A DNA stretch of 64,000 nt from Piscinibacter caeni (GCA_003265685.1 QJOU01000030.1:1-64000), one strand, 5' to 3'. Shown: positions 21,219-32,134, numbered from the stretch's first letter. Notes: generated from the sequence alone by a model not told the origin. Translations and numbers: made by a program.

Positions 21219-22640
21219 CTACACGAAGCCGAGGTTGCGCGTGCTGCCGAAGTTGCGCAGGTTCGGCAGCACGCTGTCGAGCTGCGCGTCGCTGGCGCCG
21301 AACCAGGCGAGCAGGGTCGCCGCGTACTGGTCCACCGAGGTGGTCGGGATCCAGCGCCCCTGGCGCTCCCAGCTCTCGACGCCCACGTCGTCCGGCCCGC
21401 CGAGCGCGAGCGCCGGGTAGCTGCCGTAGGTCTGGCCGCCGCGCACCGCGCCGCCGAGCACCAGGTGGTGGTTGCCCCAGGCGTGGTCGGTGCCGCTGCT
21501 GTTGTTGGGCGCGAAGGTGCGGCCGAAGTCGCTCTGGGTGAACAGCGTCACTGCGTCGGCCAGGCCGAGCGCCTTCATCGCGTTGTGGAAGGCGGCCAGC
21601 GAATCGCCCACCGACTTCAGCAGCCCGGCGTGCGTGCCCTCCAGCACGCTCGCGCCGATCTGGTTGCCGTGGGTGTCGAAGCCGCCGAGCTGGGCGAAGA
21701 AGATCTGCCGGTTGCCCTGTACCGTGGCGTTGCCGTGGATCAGCTTGGCCACCTGGTAGAGCTGGCGCGCCAGGCCGGGCACGACGTTGCCGTCGGAGAT
21801 CAGCGACGCGAAGGCGTTGTCGATCGCCGCCACCGAGCCGGCCTCGCCGGGCAGCACCTTGACCAGCGCGCCGAGCCGCTCCGAGACGGCGAAGGCGTCC
21901 CGCTGCATCGTGGCGTAGGCCTCGGCGATGTCGTTGTCCTGCGGCTGCTGGTAGATCGCGCGCAGCGCCGCGGCGCGGGCGACGATCGGCGCGTAGCTGA
22001 GCCGCCAGGCCTCGGTGCCCAACTCGTAGGCGCCGAAGGTCGAGCCCGGGCCCGGCAGCACCAGCGGCGCGCTGCGCGTGGACAGGCCGAAGCGCCCGTT
22101 GCCGCCCACCGAGATCACCGGGTTGACGGTGGCCAGTGCCTCGGCCGCGCGCCCGCCCCAGCCGGTGCGCGTCAGCGCGTCGGTGCTGCCGGTCTCCCAC
22201 AGGATCTGCTGGTCGCTGTGCGAGAACAGGCTGTCGGGGATGTCGTCCGAGCTCTGCGCGGCGCTGCGGTACTGGCTCTTGGTCAGCGGGCGGAACAAGG
22301 GGCCGACGTTGAACACCGGCGCCAGGCGGCCCTCGGCCCAGGCCGGCGCGAGCGCGGCCAGCGCGGGGTGCAGGCCGTAGCCGCTCGTGCCCAGGCCGAC
22401 CAGGCTGCCCTGCGGCAGCGCGAGCGCGCCGCGCACCGCGGCGTATTCGCCCCAGCGCGTGGTGTCGGTCGGCACGATGGTGTTCAGGCCGTCGTTGCCG
22501 CCGTACAGGAACACGCAGACCAGCGCCTTGTAGTCGGCCGCGCGTGCGGTGCGCGACGGCGCGAGCAGGTTGCCGATCGCGCCGGCGCCGAGGGAGGCAC
22601 CCACCAGGCCGGCGGCCTTGAGCCAGTGACGTCGTTGCAT
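21219..22640 (-). CDS. DUF1501 family exported protein
   Basis: 473 residues. A twin-arginine-type leader (QRRHWLKAAGLVGASLG) is followed by ALVCVFLYGGNDGLNTIVP, a hallmark of DUF1501, a family related to alkaline-phosphatase-like/sulfatase folds. QSDFGRTFAPN and DHAWGNHH are the other conserved blocks. I start at the ATG at 22640, preceded by AAGGGG six bases upstream; another ATG at 22655 overlaps the DUF1800 stop in ATGA. It is co-transcribed with the DUF1800 gene, its usual partner. The biochemical role of the pair is not established; export to the periplasm or surface is inferred from the leader. Confidence 0.88.
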   Translation of the reverse strand: MQRRHWLKAAGLVGASLGAGAIGNLLAPSRTARAADYKALVCVFLYGGNDGLNTIVPTDTTRWGEYAAVRGALALPQGSLVGLGTSGYGLHPALAALAPAWAEGRLAPVFNVGPLFRPLTKSQYRSAAQSSDDIPDSLFSHSDQQILWETGSTDALTRTGWGGRAAEALATVNPVISVGGNGRFGLSTRSAPLVLPGPGSTFGAYELGTEAWRLSYAPIVARAAALRAIYQQPQDNDIAEAYATMQRDAFAVSERLGALVKVLPGEAGSVAAIDNAFASLISDGNVVPGLARQLYQVAKLIHGNATVQGNRQIFFAQLGGFDTHGNQIGASVLEGTHAGLLKSVGDSLAAFHNAMKALGLADAVTLFTQSDFGRTFAPNNSSGTDHAWGNHHLVLGGAVRGGQTYGSYPALALGGPDDVGVESWERQGRWIPTTSVDQYAATLLAWFGASDAQLDSVLPNLRNFGSTRNLGFV

Positions 22641-22651
22641 CGAGGGCCCCT

Positions 22652-24541
<1,890 letters not shown>

Positions 24542-24665
24542 GGCTGCTCCCTGCGCAGCGCGGAACGGCACGCCACAGCGGCACGAACGATGCCCGAGCC
24601 ACGTCACCCCGCGTGTCGAACTGTGTCGCAGCACGCTGCCCGGCCTGGGGCCGCGCAGCATCTGG

Positions 24666-26156
24666 TCACGGCTTGCCGGGGCGCCGGGCCGCGGTGGCGG
24701 CGGCGTGCGGGCGCAGCGCGTTCGGGAAGTACAGCGCCGTCAGGCTCGCGGTGTGCACCGGCACGAAGGCCTCGCGCTGCGGCACCGCGTCGCCGTAGCG
24801 GCGCCAGTCGCGCAGCCAGAACACCTCGTCGCAGCTGTCCAGCAGGCCGAGCGTCTCCCGGTCGCCGACCAGGATGCCCTGCACGCGCAGGCCGAGCGTG
24901 CGGCGCGCGTCGTCCAGCGCGGCCAGCGTGGCCGGCGTGCAGCCGAACTCGCCGTCGCTGACGATCAGCAGGTCGGCGCTGCGCCAGCGCGCCTCCTGCA
25001 CCCGCGCGACGGCCCGCTCGATCGGCGCCTGCACGTCGGTGCCGCCGTCGAAGGACTGGCCGAGCAGCTCGAACAGCGCATCGAGCCCGGCCGCGGGTTC
25101 GTGCACGTTGCGCAGCTCGCGCTCGACCAGCTCGCCCGGGCCGCCGAAGGCGATCAGCAGGCAGCCGCGCCGCTCGCGCTGCGCCACGCGCAGCGCCTGC
25201 AGCACCGCCGCCTTGGCGATGTTCTCCGGCGCGCCGCGCATCGAGCCCGAGGTGTCGACCGCCAGGATCATCGGGCCGCGCTGCAGCGGCTGCGCTTCGT
25301 CGCGCGCGGCGGCCGGCGTGCGCCCGGACGGGTCCGGCACCCGCTCCACCAGCAACGCCTCGCTCTCGTAGGTGAGCAGCCGGCTTTCGGCCAGGCGTGC
25401 GCGCCACAGCTTGTGCAGCACCGGGTGGCGGATCTGCATCGCCTCGCTGCCGAGCATGCGCTCGAGGCGGCCGGAGTGGCGGATGCCACGCAGCTCGCCC
25501 GGCGCATCGGGCAGCCGGGTCACGCGTTCGGCCAGCGGCAGGCGTTGCGCCGCCGGGCCGGCGAGCGGCGCTGCGGCGGGCGGCGCGTCCGGTGCATGCT
25601 CGCTGCGCCCGAGCCGCTCGATCAGCGCGGCCAGCGGCTGCAGGTGCTCGAGCAGCGCCGCCAGCCGGCGCGCCTCCTGCCACTCGCGGGCGGCGAGCCG
25701 GCCGCGCAACTCGTCCCAGCGCAGATGGGCCAGGTCGCCCAGCTCGCGCAGCAGCGCGAGCTGTTCGTCCCAGCCGCTGGCCTGCACCTGCCACTCGGCG
25801 TGGAACTCGCCGGCCGCGCGCGTGATGGCCTCGGCGCGCGAGAGTGCCGGCTGGTGGTCGACGATGCGGTCGAGGTGCCACAGCAGCGTGCGCAGCACCT
25901 GCTCGGCCAGCGCCGGCACGCCGCGCGCGAGCGCGGGCAGGCCGAGTGCGCCGATGGCCGCTCGCAGCGGCGCGAGCGCCTCGGGGTCGGCGAAGTCGAG
26001 CGCCGCCGCGGGCAGCTCGCCGCGCTCGAGCGCCTCGGCCCAGGGGCGCAACTGCGCCAGCCGGGCCTCGCTGCGGCCGGCCGAGCAGACCAGCGCGGGC
26101 AGCCACAGCGTGCGTGGTAGCGCGCCGAGCCGGTCGTACGGCGTGTCCAGGTTCAT
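24666..26156 (-). CDS. viaA: von Willebrand factor A domain protein, ViaA-like
   Basis: 496 residues. A long helical N-terminal region is followed by a C-terminal VWA domain with an intact MIDAS: VDTSGSMRG (about 315), the Thr in FDGGTDVQ and the Asp of LIVSDGEFG. This matches ViaA, the partner of the MoxR-type ATPase RavA, and the two genes overlap in ATGA. In E. coli the pair acts with lysine decarboxylase and respiratory Fe-S/fumarate reductase systems and modulates aminoglycoside sensitivity. Whether that holds here is inference. The VWA domain may chelate a divalent metal to grip its client. Confidence 0.8.
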   Translation of the reverse strand: MNLDTPYDRLGALPRTLWLPALVCSAGRSEARLAQLRPWAEALERGELPAAALDFADPEALAPLRAAIGALGLPALARGVPALAEQVLRTLLWHLDRIVDHQPALSRAEAITRAAGEFHAEWQVQASGWDEQLALLRELGDLAHLRWDELRGRLAAREWQEARRLAALLEHLQPLAALIERLGRSEHAPDAPPAAAPLAGPAAQRLPLAERVTRLPDAPGELRGIRHSGRLERMLGSEAMQIRHPVLHKLWRARLAESRLLTYESEALLVERVPDPSGRTPAAARDEAQPLQRGPMILAVDTSGSMRGAPENIAKAAVLQALRVAQRERRGCLLIAFGGPGELVERELRNVHEPAAGLDALFELLGQSFDGGTDVQAPIERAVARVQEARWRSADLLIVSDGEFGCTPATLAALDDARRTLGLRVQGILVGDRETLGLLDSCDEVFWLRDWRRYGDAVPQREAFVPVHTASLTALYFPNALRPHAAATAARRPGKP

Positions 26157-27529
26157 GCGCCGAGCGCCACCGGCTCGGGACGCTGCGCCGGCAGCTGGTC
26201 ATCCTGCGGCAGCGCGGCAAAGCCGTCGCGCACTGCGGCCAGGCGCGCCAGCAGGCCCTCGAGCGTGGCGAGCGTGGCCTGGCGGTTGGCCCGCAGCTGC
26301 TGCGCCAGCTCGGGCGGCAGCCACAGGCGCGCGGCCAGCGCCGCCTCCAGCGCGGCGAGCGCCGCGCGCAGCCCGGGCAGCGGCGCGCCGGCGCGCTCGA
26401 TCAGTTCGTCGAGCTGCGCCAGCCGGGCCTCGACATGCACCGGGCTCCAGCGCCGCCGCAGCTGCTGCTCCAGCGTGGCCGAGACGATGCGCAGCATGCC
26501 GGCCTCGCTGCTGCCGCCGAGGGAGCGTGCCAGCGCGAGCTTGCCGGCCGCGTCGTCGCCGTCGTCGGCCGGCAGCGTGGCCTCGAGCTCGAGCTGCTTC
26601 TCGAAGGCCTCGACGGCACGCGTGAGCCAGGGCGCGTCCTGCGGCTCGGCCTGTGCCACCTCGCGCACGAACCAGTCCTGCAGCGCGGGCACCTGGGCCG
26701 GCTGCGCCGCGATCACGTAGGGCACCAGCCACAGGTCCAGCGGCTCGACCTGCGTGCGGCCCTCCAGGAAGGCGGCGCTGCGCAGCAGGCCGACCAGCTG
26801 GCGCCAGCGCCGGTCCGACACGACGATGCCCTGCGCGGCCGCAGCCCGGCGCAGCGCATGCAGCGCCTCGATGCTGTCCGCGCCCAGCAGCACCGACTCG
26901 CGCGCGGCCAGCCAGCCGCGCAGCTCCTGCGGCGACACCGGCTCGACGGCCGGCGCTGCGGCCGGCGCGAGCGTCAGCAGCGCGCCGAAGCTCGCCTCGC
27001 CGACGCCCGCCACCGGCACACGCACCAGGAAGCGGTCGAAGAAGGCGAGCAGCGCCTCCTCGCCCGGCACCTCGTTGCTTGCGCCGACCACGCTGACCAG
27101 CGGGGTGCGTTCGCGTGTCGGGCCGTTGTCGAACTCGCGTTCGTTGAGCAGCGTCAGCAGCGCATTGAGGATGGCCGAGTTGGCCTTGAACACCTCGTCG
27201 AGGAAGGCGATGCCGGCGCGCGGCAGGTAGCCCTCGACCAGGCGCTCGTAGCGGTCGTCCTCGAGCGCCTTCAGCGACAGCGGGCCGAACAGCTCCTCGG
27301 GCGTCGTGAAGCGCGTGAGCAGCCGCTCGAAGAACGGGCTGCCGGCGAAGCAACGGTGCAGGCGCCGCGCCAGCTCGCTCTTGGCGGTGCCCGGCGGGCC
27401 GATCAGCAGCACATGCTCGCCGGCCAGCGCCGCCAGCAGCACCAGCCGCGCGGCGGCGCTGCGCTCGAGCAGGCCGGCCTGCAGGCCGTTGATCAGCGCC
27501 GCGATCCGGGCGCGCGAGGGAGCGTTCAT
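26153..27529 (-). CDS. ravA: MoxR-family AAA+ ATPase, RavA-like
   Basis: 458 residues. The N-terminus (GLLERSAAARLVLLAALAGEHVLLIGPPGTAKS) aligns with E. coli RavA by eye. Walker A GPPGTAKS is near 44-51, Walker B AFLDEVFKAN near 107, sensor 1 VGASNE about 140. The C-terminal half is helical, in the place of the RavA LARA/triple-helix regions. It is translated just ahead of viaA with a 4-base overlap. A chaperone-like remodelling ATPase; the client is unknown in this organism. Confidence 0.85.
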   Translation of the reverse strand: MNAPSRARIAALINGLQAGLLERSAAARLVLLAALAGEHVLLIGPPGTAKSELARRLHRCFAGSPFFERLLTRFTTPEELFGPLSLKALEDDRYERLVEGYLPRAGIAFLDEVFKANSAILNALLTLLNEREFDNGPTRERTPLVSVVGASNEVPGEEALLAFFDRFLVRVPVAGVGEASFGALLTLAPAAAPAVEPVSPQELRGWLAARESVLLGADSIEALHALRRAAAAQGIVVSDRRWRQLVGLLRSAAFLEGRTQVEPLDLWLVPYVIAAQPAQVPALQDWFVREVAQAEPQDAPWLTRAVEAFEKQLELEATLPADDGDDAAGKLALARSLGGSSEAGMLRIVSATLEQQLRRRWSPVHVEARLAQLDELIERAGAPLPGLRAALAALEAALAARLWLPPELAQQLRANRQATLATLEGLLARLAAVRDGFAALPQDDQLPAQRPEPVALGA

Positions 27530-27563
27530 GGGCTCATTCTCGCGCGCCGTGCTTCTCAGGCGC

Positions 27564-29564
27564 TTACTTGTAGAGCACCTGCGGCAGCCACAACCCGATC
27601 TCCGGGAAGATGTAGAGTAGGAAGATCGCCACGATCTGGATGCCCATGAAGGGCAGCATGCCGGCGAAGATCTGGTTCAGCGTGACGTGCGGCGGGCTCA
27701 CGCCCTTCAGGTAGAACGCCGCCATCGCCACCGGCGGGCTGAGGAAGGCGGTCTGCAGGTTCAGCGCCACCAGCAGGCCGAAGAACAGCGGGTCGACGCC
27801 GAAGTTGTCCAGCAGCGGGATGAAGATCGGCATGAAGATCACGATGATCTCGGTCCACTCCAGCGGCCAGCCGAGGATGAAGATGATCACCTGGCTGAGC
27901 AAGAGGAACTGGGTCTTCGTGAGGTTCATCGACATGACCCAGCGCTCGACCAGCTCCTGCCCGCCCAGCAGGGCGAAGGCGGCCGAGAAGATCGCGCTGC
28001 CGACGAACAGCCAGCAGACCATCGCACTCGTCTTGGCGGTGAGGAACACCGACTCCTTGACCATCGCCAGGTTGAGCTGCTTGTAGGCTGCCGCGAGCAC
28101 GAAGCCGCCGAAGGCGCCGACCGCCGCCGCCTCGGTGGGCGTGGCCAGGCCGAAGACGATCGAGCCGAGCACCGCGAGGATCAGGATGACGAGCGGGAAG
28201 AAGCTCGCCAGCAGCATCTTGAACACCTCGAGGCGCTGGAAGCTGAGCAGGGCGTACAGCCCGACCAGCGCCGCGAGGCCGACACCGAAGCCGATCCAGA
28301 AGCCGCGGCTGGCCGGCTTGCGCTCGGCCGCGGGGGCCGCCTCGCTCGCGCCGGCGTCGCCGGGCTCCTTCAGGCCACCCGCGCCGGGCGGCTCCTGCAC
28401 CGCACCGGCGGCGCCCGGCGGCTCGCTGAGCCCGCTGGAGCTGCCCGACGGCTCCTTCAGTTCGCCGGACCCGGGCGGCTCCTGCACGCCGCCCGCGCCC
28501 GGAGGTTCCTGCAGGCCGCCTGCTCCAGGCGGCTCCTGCAGCCCGCTCGCGCTCGGCGGTTCCTGCACGCCACCGCCCGGCTCGGCCAGCGCGCCGCTGC
28601 GCTGCACTGCCACCGGCTCGGCCGGCTGCGTGGCGGCCACGTAGGACAGCGCCGCCACGGCCGTGAACACCAGCGCCGGCAGCAGCGCGATGCCGAGCTG
28701 CCGCAGGATGTAGCCGGTCGGCACGCCGGCGTTGCGCGAACCCTTCAGCGCCATCAGCAGCGCCGGCAGCGCGCGGTTGGACACCGTCTCCGAGATGCGC
28801 TGCGTCAGCGGCGGCAGCGGCACGAAACGCGCCTGTTCGGACAGCGGCGGCGCCAGCGACGGCTTCAGCTTGGCCAGGATGATCACGTACAGCACGTACA
28901 GGCCCGCCAGCATGATGCCGGGGAAGAACGCGCCGGCGTAGAGCTGCACCACCGAGACGCCGGCCGTCGCGCCGTAGACGATCAGCAGCACCGAGGGCGG
29001 GATCAGGATGCCCAGGCAGCCGCCAGCGGTGATGGCACCGGCCGACAGCCGCACGTCGTAGCCGCCCTTGAGCATCTGCGGCAGCGCCAGCAGGCCCATC
29101 AGCGTGACCACCGCGCCGACGATGCCGGTGGCGGTGGCGAACACCGCGCAGGTGAACAGCGTGGCCACCGCCAGCGAGCCCGGCACGCGCGCCAGCATCA
29201 GGTGCAGCGACTTGAACAGCTTCTCGATCAGGTTCGCGCGCTCGACCAGGTAGCCCATGAACACGAACAGCGGGATCGAGATGAGCACGTCGTTGCTCAT
29301 CACCTTGAAGGCCGACTGCACCATCAGGTCGAGCGTCTTGGTGGTGTTCTCCTCGTAGGCGATCCAGGTGAAGAGCATGCCCATGCCCATCAGCGTGAAC
29401 GCAGTCGGGAAGCCGAGCATGATGGCCACCACCACCAGGGCCAGCATCATCAGGCCGATGTGGCCGTTGGTGATCTTGTCGGCCGACAGCAGCATCACCG
29501 CCGTGCCGGCGACGATCAGCCCCATGATGATGAAGCCGAACCAGAGTTCCTTGCGGATCTTCAC
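27564..29564 (-). CDS. TRAP transporter large permease (DctM type) with a repeat-bearing insert
   Basis: 666 residues, whereas most DctM proteins have about 430-450. The N-terminal part (AGAITAGGCLGILIPPSVLLIVYG) and C-terminal part (FGLATPTEAAAVGAFGG, LGWPLEWTEIIVIFMPIF) match the mannitol/chloroaromatic (FcbT3-like) subgroup. Between them is an insert: an extra helix (about 290-312), a hydrophilic repeat linker (313-421) and another helix (423-441). It starts at GTG, overlapping the DctQ stop by 4 bases. It should import an organic acid using an ion gradient with the two upstream gene products; the substrate is not deducible. Confidence 0.92.
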   Translation of the reverse strand: MKIRKELWFGFIIMGLIVAGTAVMLLSADKITNGHIGLMMLALVVVAIMLGFPTAFTLMGMGMLFTWIAYEENTTKTLDLMVQSAFKVMSNDVLISIPLFVFMGYLVERANLIEKLFKSLHLMLARVPGSLAVATLFTCAVFATATGIVGAVVTLMGLLALPQMLKGGYDVRLSAGAITAGGCLGILIPPSVLLIVYGATAGVSVVQLYAGAFFPGIMLAGLYVLYVIILAKLKPSLAPPLSEQARFVPLPPLTQRISETVSNRALPALLMALKGSRNAGVPTGYILRQLGIALLPALVFTAVAALSYVAATQPAEPVAVQRSGALAEPGGGVQEPPSASGLQEPPGAGGLQEPPGAGGVQEPPGSGELKEPSGSSSGLSEPPGAAGAVQEPPGAGGLKEPGDAGASEAAPAAERKPASRGFWIGFGVGLAALVGLYALLSFQRLEVFKMLLASFFPLVILILAVLGSIVFGLATPTEAAAVGAFGGFVLAAAYKQLNLAMVKESVFLTAKTSAMVCWLFVGSAIFSAAFALLGGQELVERWVMSMNLTKTQFLLLSQVIIFILGWPLEWTEIIVIFMPIFIPLLDNFGVDPLFFGLLVALNLQTAFLSPPVAMAAFYLKGVSPPHVTLNQIFAGMLPFMGIQIVAIFLLYIFPEIGLWLPQVLYK
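28352..28589 (-). repeat. QEPPGAGG-type peptide repeat encoded inside the TRAP permease
   Basis: Seven or eight imperfect units of about 9-14 residues of the type (G)(L/V)QEPPGAGG. They lie between two extra membrane helices of the large permease (residues about 326-405). Units vary at the third codon position, so the repeat is not a recent perfect duplication. Confidence 0.85.
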
Positions 29565-30184
29565 GGCTTGCTCCCTGCTTCGTGGGTGACGTACTTGTCC
29601 AGCGCGGCGATGTCCTCGTCCTTGACGTGCACCATCTCCTTGAGCTTGTCGACGTCGACTTCCTCGACGTCCTGCTCGCGCGAGGGCCAGTCGCCGTCGC
29701 GCAGGCAGGTGACGCAGCGCACGATCTCGACGATGCCCTGCAGCAGAAGCATCGCGCCGGCGAAGGGGATCACGAACTTGAACGGGTACAGCGGCAGCGG
29801 CGTCGCGGAGAAGGTCTTCTCGCGAATCGCGAGCGCCTCGTTCGCGTAGGTCCAGCCCGCGTAGGTGAGCGCGACGATGCCCGGCAGGTAGAACACGATG
29901 TAGAGCAGCAGGTCGATGCTGGCCTGCGTGCGCGGCCGGAAGAAGCCGTACAGCACGTCGCCGCGCACGTGGCCGTTCTTCGAGAGGGTGTAGGCGCCGG
30001 CCATCATGAACAAGGTGCCGTACAGCATGATCTGCACGTTCAGGTTCCAGTCGTGCGGATCGTTGAGCACGTAGCGCGAGAACACCTCGTAGGTGATCAG
30101 CAAGGTGAGCGCCACGATCAGCCAGGCGAAGGCCTGGCCGATCCAGGTGGACAGGCGGTCGACCGCCAGCAGGAGCTTCTGCAT
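29561..30184 (-). CDS. TRAP transporter small permease (DctQ type)
   Basis: 207 residues with four predicted helices. QIMLYGTLFMMAGAYTLSKNGHVRGDVLYG is the family signature, with the RGDVLY segment typical of the FcbT2-like subgroup. An acidic C-terminal tail of about 45 residues (EQDVEEVDVDKLKEMVHVKDED) is longer than usual. GGGGAAAG lies before the ATG. It sits between the binding protein and the large permease. Confidence 0.92.
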   Translation of the reverse strand: MQKLLLAVDRLSTWIGQAFAWLIVALTLLITYEVFSRYVLNDPHDWNLNVQIMLYGTLFMMAGAYTLSKNGHVRGDVLYGFFRPRTQASIDLLLYIVFYLPGIVALTYAGWTYANEALAIREKTFSATPLPLYPFKFVIPFAGAMLLLQGIVEIVRCVTCLRDGDWPSREQDVEEVDVDKLKEMVHVKDEDIAALDKYVTHEAGSKP

Positions 30185-30212
30185 GTGCTTTCCCCGCGCC
30201 CCATCGAACGAA

Positions 30213-30246
30213 GGGGCCACCGGCCGCATTCTCGGCCGGTGGCCCC
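30213..30246 (-). promoter_or_regulatory. Perfect 14-bp hairpin between TRAP dctP and dctQ genes
   Basis: GGGGCCACCGGCCG, a six-base loop, then its exact complement, in the 80-base gap after the binding-protein stop. Such stem-loops after the binding-protein gene are known to protect upstream mRNA and lower downstream expression in binding-protein transport operons. A TTCGTT stretch follows on the transcript, so partial termination is also possible. Confidence 0.75.
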
Positions 30247-30264
30247 GCGCGGGGCGCTGCTGAC

Positions 30265-31371
30265 TTACTTCTTGCCGAAGTAGTGGTTGTAGGCCATCTT
30301 GAAGTCGACCATGTAGTCGTTCTGCCACGAGCCGGCGCGCTGCGCGAAGGCGCGCTGGCTGTCCAGTACCTTCTTGAACAGCGCGTTCTCGCCGCCCTTC
30401 TTCTCCATGATCTTGTCCCACGAGGCGAGCTGGGCGCGCAGCACGGCGTCGGGGGTCTTGTAGAAGTTGACGCCGGCCTTCTTCAGCTCGATGTAGTCCT
30501 GCGAGTTGCGCTGGATCGCCTTCCAGCTCATGTCGGCGCTGGCGGCCTGCACGGCGTAGTCGATCATCGCCTTCAGCTCGGCGGGCAGCGCGTCGTACTT
30601 GCCCTTGTTGAACAGGATCTCGAACTGCTCGCCGCTCTGGTGGAAGCTCTGCAGCATGCAGTTCTTCACCACGTCGGGGAAACCGAGCAGGCGGTCGCTC
30701 GAGGCGTTGTTGAACTCGGCGCCGTCGATCAGGCCGCGGTCCAGGGCCGGCACGATCTCGCCGCCGGGCAGCGGGTTCACCGCCGCGCCCATGTCGGTGT
30801 ACATGTCCACCGCCAGGCCGACGGTGCGGAACTTGGTGCCCTTCACGTCCTCGACGCGGGCGATCGGCTTCTTGAACCAGCCGAAGGGCTGGGTCGGCAT
30901 CGGGCCGTAGAGGAAGGACACCACGTCGACGTTGATCGACTTGTAGATCTCCTCCAGCAGCGCCTTGCCGCCGCCGTAGTAGTGCCAGGCCAGCAGCATG
31001 TTCGGGTCCATGCCGAAGGACGGGCCGGAGCCCCACAGCGCCAGCGCCGAGTTCTTGCCGTAGTGGTAGGCCACCACGCCGTGGCCGCCGTCGAGCGTGC
31101 CCTTGGCCACGCCCTCGAGCAGCTGGAAGGCCGGCACCACCGCGCCGGCGGGCAGCACCTCGATCTTCAGCCGGCCGCCGGCCATGTCGTTGACCTTCTT
31201 GGCGAAGTCGAGCGCGTACTCGTGGAAGATGTCCTTGGTCGGCCAGGTGCTCTGGAAGCGCAGGGTGGTGGTCTGCGCCTGCGAGACCATCGGCGCGGCC
31301 AGCGCGCCGCCGACGGCGGCAGTCTTGAGGAAGCGGCGGCGCGGCGCGGGCGTCGGGGTCTTCTTGCTCAT
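30265..31371 (-). CDS. TRAP transporter substrate-binding protein (DctP type)
   Basis: 368 residues with a Tat-type leader (RRRFLKTAAVGGALAAP, cleavage near SQAQ). The mature part matches the FcbT1-like (COG4663) group: RFQSTWPTKDIFHEYA, SFLYGPMPTQPFGWF and GTKFRTVGLAVDMYTDMG, with the ligand-binding Arg expected in KFRTVG. AGGAG lies 11 bases before the ATG. First gene of the TRAP operon. Tat export suggests that it folds in the cytoplasm first. Confidence 0.93.
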   Translation of the reverse strand: MSKKTPTPAPRRRFLKTAAVGGALAAPMVSQAQTTTLRFQSTWPTKDIFHEYALDFAKKVNDMAGGRLKIEVLPAGAVVPAFQLLEGVAKGTLDGGHGVVAYHYGKNSALALWGSGPSFGMDPNMLLAWHYYGGGKALLEEIYKSINVDVVSFLYGPMPTQPFGWFKKPIARVEDVKGTKFRTVGLAVDMYTDMGAAVNPLPGGEIVPALDRGLIDGAEFNNASSDRLLGFPDVVKNCMLQSFHQSGEQFEILFNKGKYDALPAELKAMIDYAVQAASADMSWKAIQRNSQDYIELKKAGVNFYKTPDAVLRAQLASWDKIMEKKGGENALFKKVLDSQRAFAQRAGSWQNDYMVDFKMAYNHYFGKK

Positions 31372-31435
31372 GAGGGGGGTCTCCTGATGTCGGTGGATGC
31401 GGCCCGGCGGTGAGGCGCCGAGACGAACGCCAAAG

Positions 31436-31464
31436 ACTATCGAATCAGGACTGCCGATTCACAA
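31436..31464 (-). promoter_or_regulatory. Promoter and embedded operator-like inverted repeat of the TRAP operon
   Basis: On the minus strand, TTGTGA (31464-31459), 17 bases, then GATAGT (31441-31436), 65 bases before the dctP ATG. The spacer carries GAATC-N9-GATTC (31442-31460), positioned so that a bound protein would block RNA polymerase. No regulator gene is adjacent. Confidence 0.55.
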
Positions 31465-31498
31465 GTGGAGCTTTCCCCGGGGAACTCATCGGACGATG

Positions 31499-31511
31499 CG
31501 ACAAGTTGTCG
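31499..31511. promoter_or_regulatory. Short perfect palindrome upstream of the TRAP promoter
   Basis: CGACAA-G-TTGTCG, centred about 76 bases upstream of the predicted TRAP transcription start. It resembles a dimeric regulator site; the factor is unknown. The rest of the 177-base gap shows no gene. Confidence 0.35.
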
Positions 31512-31548
31512 GACCGCGGGTTTCCCCTCGGGCCGGCTTCTCCGCGCG

Positions 31549-32112
31549 TCAGGGCTCGCGCAGCGCCTCGACCTGCACCAGCAGGCGCACGCGGTCGGCC
31601 ACCAGCGGCAGGCCGAAGGTCATGCCGAAGTCGCTGCGGCGCAGCTCGGTCTCGAAGTCACCGCCGCAGCGCTCGCGGCCGGCGTCGGGGTCGGCGCGGC
31701 AGCCGAAGCGCAGCGCGCGCAGCGCCACGGCGCGCGCCTGCCCGCGCAGCGTGAGTTCGCCGCGCACCTCGCGCAGCGTGGCGCCGTCGAACACGAAGCG
31801 TTCGGCGACGAAATAGGCCTCGGGGTATGCGGCCGCGTCGAACAGGTCGGCCTCGCGCAGCCGCCGGTCGAGCAGCGGCCAGCCGGTCGACAGGCTGGAC
31901 AGCGGGATCGCCAGGCCGACCCGCCCGCGGCCGGCCGCGGCGTCCAGCGTCGCGCTGCCCTCCAGCGGGCCCAGGCGGCCGCGCAGGGTCGAGGTGCCGA
32001 AGTGCAGCACCTCGAACTGGACGAAGCTGTGCGACGGGTCGAGCCGGTAGTCGGCCGCCGCGGCGGCCGTCATGGCGCCGGCCAGCAGGCCCAGCACGGC
32101 GGCGCGGATCAT
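31549..32112 (-). CDS. YceI family periplasmic protein (copy 1)
   Basis: 187 residues. A signal peptide (MIRAAVLGLLAGAMTAAAAA) precedes a YceI lipocalin-like barrel: YRLDPSHSFVQFEVLHFGTSTLRGRL. E. coli YceI-like proteins bind long isoprenoids such as ubiquinone precursors. It is the last of three consecutive YceI genes on this strand and is most like copy 2 (DPSHSFV..FE.LHFGTST.RGR shared), pointing to a local duplication. Confidence 0.92.
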   Translation of the reverse strand: MIRAAVLGLLAGAMTAAAAADYRLDPSHSFVQFEVLHFGTSTLRGRLGPLEGSATLDAAAGRGRVGLAIPLSSLSTGWPLLDRRLREADLFDAAAYPEAYFVAERFVFDGATLREVRGELTLRGQARAVALRALRFGCRADPDAGRERCGGDFETELRRSDFGMTFGLPLVADRVRLLVQVEALREP

Positions 32113-32134
32113 GGCCGTTCGCCGCCCGCGCGCA

